A program made the translations under genes and the position numbers. This document shows, in pieces, positions 1-7,111 of a DNA stretch of 21,325 nucleotides (within the stretch, counting starts at the first letter, position 1; each line of letters starts with the position of its first letter). Below the pieces are notes generated by a model. The model was given only the letters and a program-made list of their open reading frames with translations, was not told the origin of the DNA and did not search any database. The stretch comes from Lachnospiraceae bacterium UBA3692 (GTDB taxonomy: Bacteria; Bacillota; Clostridia; Lachnospirales; Lachnospiraceae), in contig DFIR01000019.1 in NCBI GenBank assembly GCA_002372815.1, forward strand, positions 17,017-38,341, given 5' to 3'.

Positions 1-602
1 ACCGCATGTACCAGGCCATCCTGCCGATCCGCGGCAAGATCCTGAACGTCGAGAAGGCCTCGATCGACAAGGTCCTCGCCAACGCCGAGATCCGGACGAT
101 GATCAACGCCTTCGGCTGCGGCTTCTCCGAGGATTACGGCAACGACTTCGATATCTCCAAGCTGCGCTACAACAAGATCATCATCATGGCGGATGCGGAC
201 GTGGACGGCTCGCACATCTCGAACCTGCTCCTGACCTTCTTCTACCGCTTCATGCCGGACCTGATCTCGGAAGGCCACGTGTACGTCGCGATGCCGCCCC
301 TCTACAAGGTCGTCCCGAAGCGGGGCGAAGGGGAGTACCTCTACGACGACGCGGCGCTCGCGCGCTACAGAAAGACACACAAGGGCGGATTCACGCTCCA
401 GAGATACAAGGGACTCGGCGAGATGGACGCGGAGCAGCTCTGGGAGACGACGCTCGACCCCGCGCGCAGGAGACTGCGCCAGGTGCTGATCGAGGACGCC
501 TCCACCGCCTCCATGATCACGGAGCTCCTGATGGGCAGCGAAGTGCCCCCTCGCAGACAGTTCATCCACGATCACGCCGATGACGCGCAGCTGGACATCT
601 GA
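1..602 (+). CDS. parE: DNA topoisomerase IV (or second gyrase) subunit B, C-terminal part, 5' end cut by window
   Basis: This is the last ~200 codons of a type IIA topoisomerase B subunit, the ATPase/TOPRIM partner of the A subunit that follows. The reading frame is open from the first base (first full codon at 3), so the methionine at 6-8 is internal. The visible part carries the end of the TOPRIM domain: the GKILNVEKA stretch, the metal-binding acidic motif MADADVDGSHI near 189-221, and the RYKGLGEMD motif near 403-426 that is shared by GyrB and ParE. The ATPase domain and EGDSA motif would lie upstream, outside the window. The stop TGA is at 600-602, and the A subunit begins 58 bp later, the usual B-A order. 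GyrB and ParE cannot be separated with certainty from this fragment; parE is chosen because the adjacent A subunit lacks a GyrA box. Confidence 0.9.
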   Translation, partial: RMYQAILPIRGKILNVEKASIDKVLANAEIRTMINAFGCGFSEDYGNDFDISKLRYNKIIIMADADVDGSHISNLLLTFFYRFMPDLISEGHVYVAMPPLYKVVPKRGEGEYLYDDAALARYRKTHKGGFTLQRYKGLGEMDAEQLWETTLDPARRRLRQVLIEDASTASMITELLMGSEVPPRRQFIHDHADDAQLDI

Positions 603-660
603 TCCCGCCGCCACCGGCCCTGCACAGGCAGACAAGAACAGATAAGAAATAGGTTAGAAC

Positions 661-2931
661 ATGGCTAAAGACAACAGACCGCCTGCAGAGACCCCCGAAG
701 ATCATATTCTCCGGAGCGAGTATTCGGAGCTCATGCAGAAATCGTTCATCGATTACGCGATGAGCGTGATCATCGCCCGTGCTCTTCCCGACGTGCGCGA
801 CGGTCTCAAACCCGTCCAGAGGCGCACGCTCTACGACATGTACGAACTGGGGATCCGTTCGGACAGGCCTTTCCGTAAGAGCGCGCGTATCGTCGGCGAC
901 ACGATGGGTAAATTCCACCCCCACGGCGACTCGTCGATCTACGACTCGCTGGTCGTGATGGCGCAGGATTTCAAGAAAGCCCTCCCGCTGGTCGACGGCC
1001 ACGGCAACTTCGGCAACATCGAAGGGGACGGCGCCGCCGCGATGCGATACACGGAGGCGCGCCTTGCCCCGGTGACGGAGGAGGCCTTCCTCGCGGATCT
1101 CGACAAGGACGTCGTGGATTTCGGCCCGAACTTCGACGAGACGGAGAAGGAGCCCAACGTCCTGCCGGTGAAGATCCCCAATTTCCTGGTGAACGGCTCG
1201 GAAGGCATCGCCGTCGGCATGGCGACCAACACGCCGCCCCACAATCTCGCCGAGATCCTGGAGGCGGAGATCGCGCTGATGGAGGACCCGGAGCTGACGA
1301 CCGCGCAGCTGATGAAGTATGTCAAGGGACCGGACTTCCCGACCGGCGGCATCGTCATCAACCGGAGCGAGCTGGAGGAGATCTACGAGACCGGCACGGG
1401 CCGCATCCGGATCCGCGGCAAGGTGGAGACCGAGAAGGGGCGCGCCGGGCACACGAATATCGTGATCACCGAGATCCCCTATACGATGATCGGCGCCGGC
1501 ATCGGCAAGTTCCTGTCGGACGTCGCGGCGCTGTCGGAGAGCAAGGTCACGTCGGACATCCTGGACATCACCAACCAGTCCGGCAAGGAAGGCATCCGCA
1601 TCGTCATCGAGCTGAAGCGGGACGCGGACGCGGAGAACTTCAAGAATCTCCTGTACAAGAAGACGCGCCTGGAGGACACTTTCGGCGTCAACATGCTGGC
1701 CATCTGCGGCGGCAGGCCCGAGACCATGGGGCTGCGCCAGGTCCTGCAGGAGAACATCGATTTCCTCTACGAGACGGCCACCCGCAAGTACGAGAACCTG
1801 CTGGAGAAGGAGCAGAACCGCCGGGAGATCCAGGAAGGCCTGATCAAGGCCGTCAACGTGATCGACCTGATCATCGAGATCCTGCGGGGCTCCAAAGACC
1901 GCGCCATGGCCAAGAGGTGCCTGGTCAGCGGCGAGACGGACGGGATCCGGTTCCGGAGCGGCGAGTCCCGGATCATGGCCTCCCAGCTGCAGTTCACCGA
2001 AGCCCAGGCGGACGCGATCCTCGAGATGCGTCTCTATAAGCTGATCGGCCTCGAGCTGGATGCCCTGATCAAGGAGCACGAGGAGACCGTCGCAAATATC
2101 TACCGCTACGAGGACATCCTGGAGGAGCGTTCCTCCATGACGGCCGTGCTCCGCTCGGAGCTGCGGGCACTTGCGAAGAAATACGGACGTCCCCGCCGGA
2201 CCGAGATCACCGACGCCGAGGAGGCTGTTTTCGTCGTGAAGGACCAGGACGAGGACCGCGAGGTCATGTTCCTCATGGACCGCTTCGGATACGCCAAGAC
2301 GATGGAGATGCCCCTCTACGAGCGCAACAGAGAGGCCGTGGAGGAGAGCTACAAGTTCCATCTGCCCTGCAGGAGCGGCGGAAAGATCTGCCTCTTCACG
2401 GACACCGGACAGCTCCACACGCTGCGCGTGCAGGATCTCCCCAACGGAAAGCTCCGCGACAAGGGGATCCCCGTCGACAACATCAGCGGCTGCGACAGCA
2501 CGAAAGAGGAAGTCATTCTCGCGGCTGCGCAGAAGGAGCTCAACCTCTACCGGGTGCTGTTCGTGACGGAGACCTCCCTCTGCAAGATCGTGGACGGCGG
2601 AGAGTTCGACGTGACCCGGAAGACCGTCGCCTCCACCAAGCTCGGGGAGGGCGACCGCCTGATCGCGGTGCGGATCGTCAGCGGACAGCAGAAGATCGTC
2701 ATGAAGAGCCGCGGCGGATTCTTCCTGAAGTTCCCGGTGGACCAGGTCCCGGTGCAGAAGAAGACGGCGGCAGGCGTGCGCGGCATGAAGCTGGCCGGAG
2801 AGGACCGCATCGAGCAGGTCTGGCTCCTTTCCGACAGCGAGCAGGTCACGGCGCAGGCCGGCGGCAATGACGTCGAGCTCGGGCGCCTGCGCACGGCTTC
2901 GAGGGACAGCAAAGGAACGAAGCGCAGCTGA
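661..2931 (+). CDS. parC: DNA topoisomerase IV subunit A (ParC/GyrA family)
   Basis: This is the 756-residue DNA breakage-reunion subunit of a type IIA topoisomerase. With the B subunit it passes one duplex through a transient break in another, for decatenation or supercoil control. The catalytic tyrosine is Tyr130 in AAMRYTEARL, preceded by the winged-helix motif HPHGDSSIYD (86-95). Ser91 and Asp95, the positions matching GyrA Ser83 and Asp87 in E. coli, keep their usual quinolone-sensitive residues. The C-terminal beta-pinwheel region (about 510-745) is present but shows no canonical GyrA box (QRRGGKG); the nearest match is a degenerate RSGGK near residue 571. That favours a ParC-like role over a true gyrase. 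Many clostridia carry a second gyrase-like pair, so the parC symbol is a judgement. The protein starts at an ATG behind a weak Shine-Dalgarno, and no terminator separates it from rsmD. Confidence 0.88.
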   Translation: MAKDNRPPAETPEDHILRSEYSELMQKSFIDYAMSVIIARALPDVRDGLKPVQRRTLYDMYELGIRSDRPFRKSARIVGDTMGKFHPHGDSSIYDSLVVMAQDFKKALPLVDGHGNFGNIEGDGAAAMRYTEARLAPVTEEAFLADLDKDVVDFGPNFDETEKEPNVLPVKIPNFLVNGSEGIAVGMATNTPPHNLAEILEAEIALMEDPELTTAQLMKYVKGPDFPTGGIVINRSELEEIYETGTGRIRIRGKVETEKGRAGHTNIVITEIPYTMIGAGIGKFLSDVAALSESKVTSDILDITNQSGKEGIRIVIELKRDADAENFKNLLYKKTRLEDTFGVNMLAICGGRPETMGLRQVLQENIDFLYETATRKYENLLEKEQNRREIQEGLIKAVNVIDLIIEILRGSKDRAMAKRCLVSGETDGIRFRSGESRIMASQLQFTEAQADAILEMRLYKLIGLELDALIKEHEETVANIYRYEDILEERSSMTAVLRSELRALAKKYGRPRRTEITDAEEAVFVVKDQDEDREVMFLMDRFGYAKTMEMPLYERNREAVEESYKFHLPCRSGGKICLFTDTGQLHTLRVQDLPNGKLRDKGIPVDNISGCDSTKEEVILAAAQKELNLYRVLFVTETSLCKIVDGGEFDVTRKTVASTKLGEGDRLIAVRIVSGQQKIVMKSRGGFFLKFPVDQVPVQKKTAAGVRGMKLAGEDRIEQVWLLSDSEQVTAQAGGNDVELGRLRTASRDSKGTKRS

Positions 2932-2990
2932 CGGGAACCGGACACATTAAACGCAGAGAAGAGACAATCAATCACACGGAGGATGCCGGT

Positions 2991-3584
2991 ATGAGAGTGA
3001 TCGCAGGGACAGCGCGCAGGATGCGCCTGGTCACCCCCGACGGGATGGACACCCGTCCCACACAGGACATCATCAAGGAGACACTGTTCAATATCCTGAT
3101 GCCGTATATACCCGGTTCTGTTTTCCTGGACCTTTGTGCCGGGAGCGGCCAGATCGGGATCGAGGCGCTCAGCCGCGGCGCTAAGAAAGCGTACTTTGTG
3201 GAGAGCGGGCGGGCAGCCGCCTCGTGCATCCAGAAGAACCTGCACACGACACATTTCGAGGAGACGGGGATCCTTCTCAGACAGGACGCGGTCGGAGCGC
3301 TCCGCCACATCCACGAGAAGGAAGTCGACCTCATCTATATGGATCCGCCGTATGAATCGGACACGGCCCTGCGCCTTCTTTCCGCCCTGGCGCAGCAGCC
3401 TTACGTCACGGAGGATACGATCATCATCATAGAGACGTCACTGGATTCGGATCTCGAGAGCGCCGCCGACATGGGCTTCGAGATCTACCGCGAAAAGGAT
3501 TACCGCACCAACCGCCATCTCTTCCTGCGCAGATCCGCTGCAGCAGCCGAAGAGCACACCGACACAACAGGAGGGGAACTGTGA
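2991..3584 (+). CDS. rsmD: 16S rRNA (guanine(966)-N(2))-methyltransferase RsmD
   Basis: This 197-residue SAM-dependent methyltransferase modifies G966 (E. coli numbering) of 16S rRNA in the small subunit. It begins with the family signature MRVIAGTARR. It contains the SAM-binding loop LDLCAGSGQIGIEALSRGA (residues 46-64) and the catalytic DPPY motif at 118-121, both diagnostic of N-methyltransferases of this family. Length matches the family (about 180-200). The ATG is preceded by a GGAGG ribosome binding site. Its stop overlaps the GTG start of coaD in a GTGA arrangement, so the two are translationally coupled. The rsmD-coaD pair is a widely conserved neighbourhood in bacteria, which supports the call. 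Confidence 0.95.
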   Translation: MRVIAGTARRMRLVTPDGMDTRPTQDIIKETLFNILMPYIPGSVFLDLCAGSGQIGIEALSRGAKKAYFVESGRAAASCIQKNLHTTHFEETGILLRQDAVGALRHIHEKEVDLIYMDPPYESDTALRLLSALAQQPYVTEDTIIIIETSLDSDLESAADMGFEIYREKDYRTNRHLFLRRSAAAAEEHTDTTGGEL

Positions 3585-4084
3585 AGAGAGCCGTCTATCC
3601 GGGAAGTTTTGACCCTGTCACCTACGGACACATCGATATCATCCGCCGTGCCGCCGCCATGTTCGACGAGGTCACGATCGCCATTCTGGACAATCGGGCA
3701 AAAACTCCATTGTTTTCAGTAGATGAACGTGTTAAAATGTTACGGAAAGTGTCGGAGGATATACCGAATGTGCGGGTGGATTCCTTCAGCGGACTGCTCA
3801 TTGATTACGCGGCAACGATCGACGTGCATGTCGCTGTGCGCGGTCTGCGCGCCGTCACGGATTTCGAGTATGAGCTGCAGATCGCACAGACCAACCGCCT
3901 GATCTCCGGAGGGAATCTGGATACCATCTTTCTGACGACGAGTCTGGAGTACGCGTATCTGAATTCCTCGGCCGTGAGAGAGATCGCTTCTTTCGGCGGC
4001 GATATCTCCAAGTGTGTCCCTCCGTTTGTCGAGCGCATGGTGCATGAGAAGTTTCAGGCAGTGGAAGCCAGGGAGAGAAAATGA
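3581..4084 (+). CDS. coaD: Phosphopantetheine adenylyltransferase CoaD
   Basis: This 167-residue enzyme transfers AMP from ATP to 4'-phosphopantetheine, the penultimate step of coenzyme A synthesis in the cytoplasm. The nucleotidyltransferase signature YPGSFDPVTYGH lies at the N-terminus with the T-x-G-H ATP-binding motif. The C-terminal NSSAVREIASFGGDIS segment matches the second ATP-binding (ISSTxxR-like) motif. Translation starts at GTG 3581, preceded by GGAGGGG at 3570-3576; no ATG is available at the conserved N-terminus. The start overlaps the rsmD stop (GTGA), and the stop overlaps the next gene (ATGA). A short AT-richer patch near 3695-3745 holds a promoter-like element inside the gene. 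Confidence 0.96.
   Translation: MKRAVYPGSFDPVTYGHIDIIRRAAAMFDEVTIAILDNRAKTPLFSVDERVKMLRKVSEDIPNVRVDSFSGLLIDYAATIDVHVAVRGLRAVTDFEYELQIAQTNRLISGGNLDTIFLTTSLEYAYLNSSAVREIASFGGDISKCVPPFVERMVHEKFQAVEARERK
3710..3738 (+). promoter_or_regulatory. Candidate intragenic promoter inside coaD
   Basis: TTGTTT at 3710-3715 and TAAAAT at 3733-3738 are separated by 17 bases. A TGT extended -10 element directly precedes TAAAAT. The patch is clearly AT-richer than the surrounding coding sequence. If active, it would drive the coiled-coil gene at 4081 through the second half of coaD. This is a pattern match only, and the codons may simply happen to resemble a promoter. Confidence 0.3.
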
Positions 4085-4692
4085 GCAGTAAGATCGAACA
4101 GCAGATTGATCAGATCGAAGATTATATCGACAGTTGCCGGTACCAGAAGTTCTCGAAGACCAATATCATCGTCGACAAGGACGAGATCGACGGCCTTCTG
4201 GAAGAGCTTCGTGCCAAGACACCGGATGAGATCCGCCATTACCAGAGGATCATCAACAACCGCGATTCCATCCTGGAGGAAGCCAGAAGGAAAGCGCAGG
4301 AGATGATCAACGAGGCCAACATCCACACGAACGAGCTCGTCAACGAGCACGAGATCGTGCAGGCCGCGCACCGCGAGGCGGAGAACATCGTCCGCATGGC
4401 GACCCAGGAAGCGCAGGACATCATCGACAGAGCCAACGAGCAGGCCGATTCCTATCGCGCCAGCGCCGCGCAGTATCTGGATGACCTCCTCGCGCGCGCT
4501 GAGAGCGATACGGCTTCCTCTCTGGACCGCATGACCAGGATCTTCTCCGACCTGCACGGCGGACTGGGTGAATATCTCGAGACGCTCCGCCAGAACCGCA
4601 GCGAGCTCTACGGCGAGGCTCCTGAAGAGGAGACCGGGGACGCCCAGGAAGAGGACGGAGACTATAACGAGGAGGCAGAGGAGGAGGAGTGA
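4081..4692 (+). CDS. Conserved clostridial coiled-coil protein of unknown function (often mislabelled ATPase subunit H)
   Basis: This gene encodes a 203-residue, highly charged, mostly helical protein with no signal peptide or membrane segment. Residues 1-30 form a short heptad-like helix. Residues about 50-150 form a long coiled coil rich in Glu, Ala, Arg and Gln (for example RDSILEEARRKAQEMINEA). The last ~30 residues are an extremely acidic tail dominated by Glu and Asp. Its overall shape resembles DivIVA/SepIVA-type cytoskeletal scaffolds and V-ATPase subunit H/E-like coiled coils, which probably explains automatic ATPase labels. No ATPase operon is nearby. The ATG overlaps the coaD stop (ATGA), and a terminator follows, so it closes the rsmD-coaD unit. 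A scaffold or envelope/division role is inference from composition alone. Confidence 0.7.
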   Translation: MSSKIEQQIDQIEDYIDSCRYQKFSKTNIIVDKDEIDGLLEELRAKTPDEIRHYQRIINNRDSILEEARRKAQEMINEANIHTNELVNEHEIVQAAHREAENIVRMATQEAQDIIDRANEQADSYRASAAQYLDDLLARAESDTASSLDRMTRIFSDLHGGLGEYLETLRQNRSELYGEAPEEETGDAQEEDGDYNEEAEEEE

Positions 4693-4718
4693 GCCTCTCT
4701 GCTGCATAATGGATGATC

Positions 4719-4753
4719 CGGCATCCTCTCGCACAGCGAGAGGGTGCCGTTTT
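4719..4753 (+). terminator. Rho-independent terminator after the coiled-coil gene
   Basis: A 14-bp stem pairs 4719-4732 with 4736-4749 (one T-G wobble) around a 3-base loop (ACA), followed by TTTT. It ends the topoisomerase-rsmD-coaD unit. A second, smaller hairpin (CTGCCG 4762-4767 with CGGCAG 4773-4778) lies just beyond but has no T tract. The terminator also argues against any start of the next gene upstream of about 4755. Confidence 0.78.
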
Positions 4754-4799
4754 GATTGAGACTGCCGCGGGCCGGCAGCCCTGTTTGAGGAAACCAGCC

Positions 4800-5366
4800 A
4801 TGCAGAAGACAGCCAAAGGGCAATTCGGATACATTCAGAGCCGGCGCAGGTACCGATGGATTACGACAATCCTGTTCCTGCTCGTGATCTTCGCCATGTA
4901 TTTCGGCGCACGGATCTATTTCGGGACGAACAGGAACGTGTTCTCGATCCTGGCGGCACTGCTGTGCCTGCCGGGCGGCAACAGCGCCGTGAACCTGGTC
5001 ATGTTCCTGCGGGCGAAGCCCTGCAGTGACCGGGCCGCAGAGAGGATCCGGAGCAGCGCCGGAGACCTGGCGCAGGCCTACGATCTCTATCTGACGACCT
5101 ATGAGCACAATTACGCGGTCGCGCACGCCGCTGCCGCCGGGAAGACGCTCTGCGCGCTGACGGAAGACAGCGCCTGCGACGTCCCCGGAGCGGAGAGACA
5201 CATGCGGGGCGTCCTCCTGAATGAAGGCATCCACGGCGTCACCGTAAAGGTGTTCACCGACCCGGAGCGGTACGCGAAACGTCTCGAGGAGATGCGGCAG
5301 CTGACCGGGCCGGAGGATCCGGCAGGGGAGAAGATCCTGCGGACCCTGCTGTCCGTCTCACTCTGA
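4800..5366 (+). CDS. Small membrane protein of unknown function
   Basis: This encodes a 188-residue protein that I do not recognise as a named family. Residues about 19-41 (RWITTILFLLVIFAMYF...) and 47-70 (VFSILAALLCLPGGNSAVNL...) are two hydrophobic helices. They are followed by a soluble C-terminal domain of about 115 residues with a mixed alpha/beta look. The N-terminus is basic (QSRRRYR), so by the positive-inside rule the N-terminus and the large C-terminal domain should both face the cytoplasm. An in-frame ATG at 4713 would run through the terminator hairpin. ATG 4800 is preferred because GAGG lies at 4787-4790 and the sequence from there looks like a real membrane-protein N-terminus. 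The next gene starts 11 bp after its stop, so it probably shares a transcript with the pseudouridine synthase and recU. Confidence 0.6.
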   Translation: MQKTAKGQFGYIQSRRRYRWITTILFLLVIFAMYFGARIYFGTNRNVFSILAALLCLPGGNSAVNLVMFLRAKPCSDRAAERIRSSAGDLAQAYDLYLTTYEHNYAVAHAAAAGKTLCALTEDSACDVPGAERHMRGVLLNEGIHGVTVKVFTDPERYAKRLEEMRQLTGPEDPAGEKILRTLLSVSL

Positions 5367-5377
5367 AGGGACCCGTC

Positions 5378-6442
5378 ATGAAACTTCTTACCGTCGAAGC
5401 GGGACAGGAAGGACAGCGCCTGGACAGGTATCTCGCGAGAGTGCTCCCGGCAGCCCCCTCCTCCTTCCTGCACAAGATGCTCAGAAAGAAGAATATCACG
5501 CTCAACGGGCGCAAGGCGGACGGCGGCGAGCGCCTGCAGGCCGGCGATGAGGTCCGCCTCTTCCTGTCGGAGGAGACGCTCCGCACGATGACCGGGGCGC
5601 AGGACGGCGCGGAGGAGACGAAGCTCCCGGAAGGCCTCGACGAGGCGATGCGCAGGATCGGTCCTAAGATGGGCCGCGGCGCGGTCCTCTACGAGGATGA
5701 CGACATCCTGATCGCCGTCAAACCCTTCGGGGTGCTGTCCCAGAAGGCGGCTCGCGAAGATGTGTCCATGAACGAGTGGCTCCTCGCCTATCTGCTGCGG
5801 GAGCAGCCCACAGAGGCGGCCAGGCAGGCCTTCGCAAAGCAGCTGCAGTACTTCCGCCCCTCCGTGTGCAACCGCCTGGACCGGAACACCGGCGGGATCC
5901 TGCTGTGCGGGAAGAGCCTCCATGGCGCCCGCTGCCTCACGAAGATGCTGCGGGACCGCACGCTGCGCAAGTACTATACGGCCGTGCTTACCGGTGCTTT
6001 CTCCGGGGCGGACGAGATCCGCTCCTCCTATGAGAAGGACGCCGCCGGCAACAAGGCCGTCGTCCGCACGGACGGACAGGAAGCGGCCGTGACGCGCTAC
6101 CGCACCCTCCGCAGCGGGGCCGGCCGAACGCTCGCGGAGGCGGAGCTGGTGACCGGGAAGAGCCATCAGCTGCGCGCGCATTTCGCCATGATCGGCCATC
6201 CGATCCTGGGGGATGCGAAATACGGCGGACGGAAAGCGATGCAGGGGGCCCGGGACCGTTCCGTCCCTGCACAGTACCTGTTCTGCAGCAGCGTGGAATT
6301 CCCGAAAGAGGGGGAAGACGCGGCGCTTCTTCCGGAGGTGCTCCGCGGAGCGGTGATCGGGGCGGATGTCCCGGCTGCTTTTACAGAGGCGCTCCGGGCG
6401 GACGCATCGCCGACGCGCCGCAGGACAGACAGAATGAGGTGA
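5378..6442 (+). CDS. RluD/RluA-family pseudouridine synthase
   Basis: This 354-residue enzyme isomerises uridine to pseudouridine in RNA, most likely 23S rRNA. An S4-like RNA-binding domain covers residues about 1-65 (GQRLDRYLARVLP... and LRKKNITLNGRKA). The catalytic domain follows from about 100. The signature HRLDRxTSG appears here as NRLDRNTGG (165-173), with catalytic Asp168. GKSHQLRAHFAMIGHPILGD matches the later conserved TGRTHQIR-type block. The S4-plus-catalytic layout fits RluC/RluD; which uridines are targeted cannot be told from sequence, so no symbol is given. The C-terminal ~40 residues are poorly conserved. Its stop at 6440-6442 nearly abuts the recU start. Confidence 0.9.
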   Translation: MKLLTVEAGQEGQRLDRYLARVLPAAPSSFLHKMLRKKNITLNGRKADGGERLQAGDEVRLFLSEETLRTMTGAQDGAEETKLPEGLDEAMRRIGPKMGRGAVLYEDDDILIAVKPFGVLSQKAAREDVSMNEWLLAYLLREQPTEAARQAFAKQLQYFRPSVCNRLDRNTGGILLCGKSLHGARCLTKMLRDRTLRKYYTAVLTGAFSGADEIRSSYEKDAAGNKAVVRTDGQEAAVTRYRTLRSGAGRTLAEAELVTGKSHQLRAHFAMIGHPILGDAKYGGRKAMQGARDRSVPAQYLFCSSVEFPKEGEDAALLPEVLRGAVIGADVPAAFTEALRADASPTRRRTDRMR

Positions 6443-6444
6443 TC

Positions 6445-6996
6445 ATGGCGACATGGGGGACCAGAGGTCTCAGGGGCTCGCTGTTCGAGGACCTGATCAA
6501 CCGTACGAATGAGAAATATAAGGAGCAGCGGCTTGCCCTGATCCAGAAGGTGCCGACGCCGATCACACCCATGAAGATCGACAGCGAGAACCGGCATATC
6601 ACGCTGGCCTATTTCGAGCAGAAGAGCACCGTGGACTACATCGGGGTGATCCAGGGCCTTCCGGTCTGCTTCGACGCGAAGGAGTGCGCGCAGACGACCT
6701 TCGCCCTCCACAACGTGCACCCGCACCAGGTGGAGTTCATGCGTGCCTTCGAACAGCAGCAGGGGATCGCCTTCTTCCTCCTGTACTTCTCAAAAGAGGA
6801 CATCTACTACTATCTGCCGCTGCGGCACTTCCTCCCTTTCTGGGAGCGCGCGGAAGCCGGCGGGCGCAAGAGCTTCCGGCTGGATGAGCTGGACATGACC
6901 TGGGTGCTCCCCAGGAAGGCCGGCGTGCTGGTGCCGTACCTGGAGATGATCAACAAAGATCTCGCCGAGCGGGACGACCTGCCGGAGGAGGGATGA
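6445..6996 (+). CDS. recU: Holliday junction resolvase RecU
   Basis: This 183-residue enzyme belongs to the Bacillota-specific RecU resolvases, which cut four-way junctions during recombination repair and chromosome segregation. The PD-(D/E)xK core is visible: STVDYIG with Asp64, then FDAKE with Asp77 and Lys79, followed by the HQVEFM segment and FWERAEAGGRKSF near the C-terminal third. In Bacillus RecU the middle acidic residue is Glu (EAK); here it is Asp, a conservative change. The protein lacks most of the N-terminal tail of B. subtilis RecU (206 residues). A GTG at 6439 is in frame, but the nine bases GAGGTGATC at 6436-6444 are a full anti-16S match that directly precedes ATG 6445, so the ATG is chosen. 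The family usually neighbours a penicillin-binding protein gene, which is absent here. Confidence 0.93.
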   Translation: MATWGTRGLRGSLFEDLINRTNEKYKEQRLALIQKVPTPITPMKIDSENRHITLAYFEQKSTVDYIGVIQGLPVCFDAKECAQTTFALHNVHPHQVEFMRAFEQQQGIAFFLLYFSKEDIYYYLPLRHFLPFWERAEAGGRKSFRLDELDMTWVLPRKAGVLVPYLEMINKDLAERDDLPEEG

Positions 6997-7007
6997 GCGG
7001 CGCACCA

Positions 7008-7036
7008 TTGACTTTTTCCGGGCAGTTGTGTATACT
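7008..7036 (+). promoter_or_regulatory. Promoter of the histidine operon
   Basis: TTGACT at 7008-7013 and TATACT at 7031-7036 are separated by exactly 17 bases, close to the sigma-A consensus. The predicted transcription start is near 7043, about 70 bases before the hisZ ATG. The element lies in the gap after recU and is followed by two inverted repeats. The leader is too short for a T-box riboswitch, so control by a DNA-binding protein is more likely. Confidence 0.8.
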
Positions 7037-7057
7037 GCTCTTTGCAGTTTATTTCGT

Positions 7058-7075
7058 GTGCTACCATGTTAGCAC
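7058..7075 (+). promoter_or_regulatory. 18-bp dyad, candidate operator for histidine repression
   Basis: GTGCTA (7058-7063) and TAGCAC (7070-7075) form a perfect 6-bp inverted repeat around CCATGT, whose inner CATG adds symmetry. The dyad sits roughly at +15 to +32 from the predicted start, where a bound protein would block elongation or promoter clearance. Size and symmetry resemble operators of TrpR-fold repressors. Bacillota histidine genes are reported to be controlled by a TrpR-family regulator (HisR/YerC). Assigning this site to HisR is inference. Confidence 0.5.
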
Positions 7076-7079
7076 TTCA

Positions 7080-7099
7080 CATTGTTAAAGTGTACAATG
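7080..7099 (+). repeat. Second inverted repeat in the his leader
   Basis: CATTGT (7080-7085) and ACAATG (7094-7099) are perfect complements with an 8-base loop. The repeat is centred 23 bp after the upstream dyad and just before the GAGG ribosome binding site of hisZ. It could be a second, unrelated binding site or a small hairpin at the ribosome entry region. The sequence gives no way to choose. Confidence 0.35.
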
Positions 7100-7111
7100 C
7101 GAGGCGGTCGT

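Noticed and set aside
562..2418. 618-codon open frame on the minus strand opposite the topoisomerase A subunit
   Set aside because: It is a mirror of GC-rich third-position codon use in parC; the translation is low-complexity (Leu, Val, Asp, Arg-rich) with no recognisable motif or ribosome binding site.
4713..4799. Upstream ATG extending the small membrane protein by 29 residues
   Set aside because: The extension is read through a terminator hairpin and has no ribosome binding site; ATG 4800 has GAGG at proper distance.
7037..7111. T-box riboswitch upstream of hisZ
   Set aside because: The leader is about 70 bases, too short for a T-box, and there is no terminator-antiterminator pair or T-box motif.
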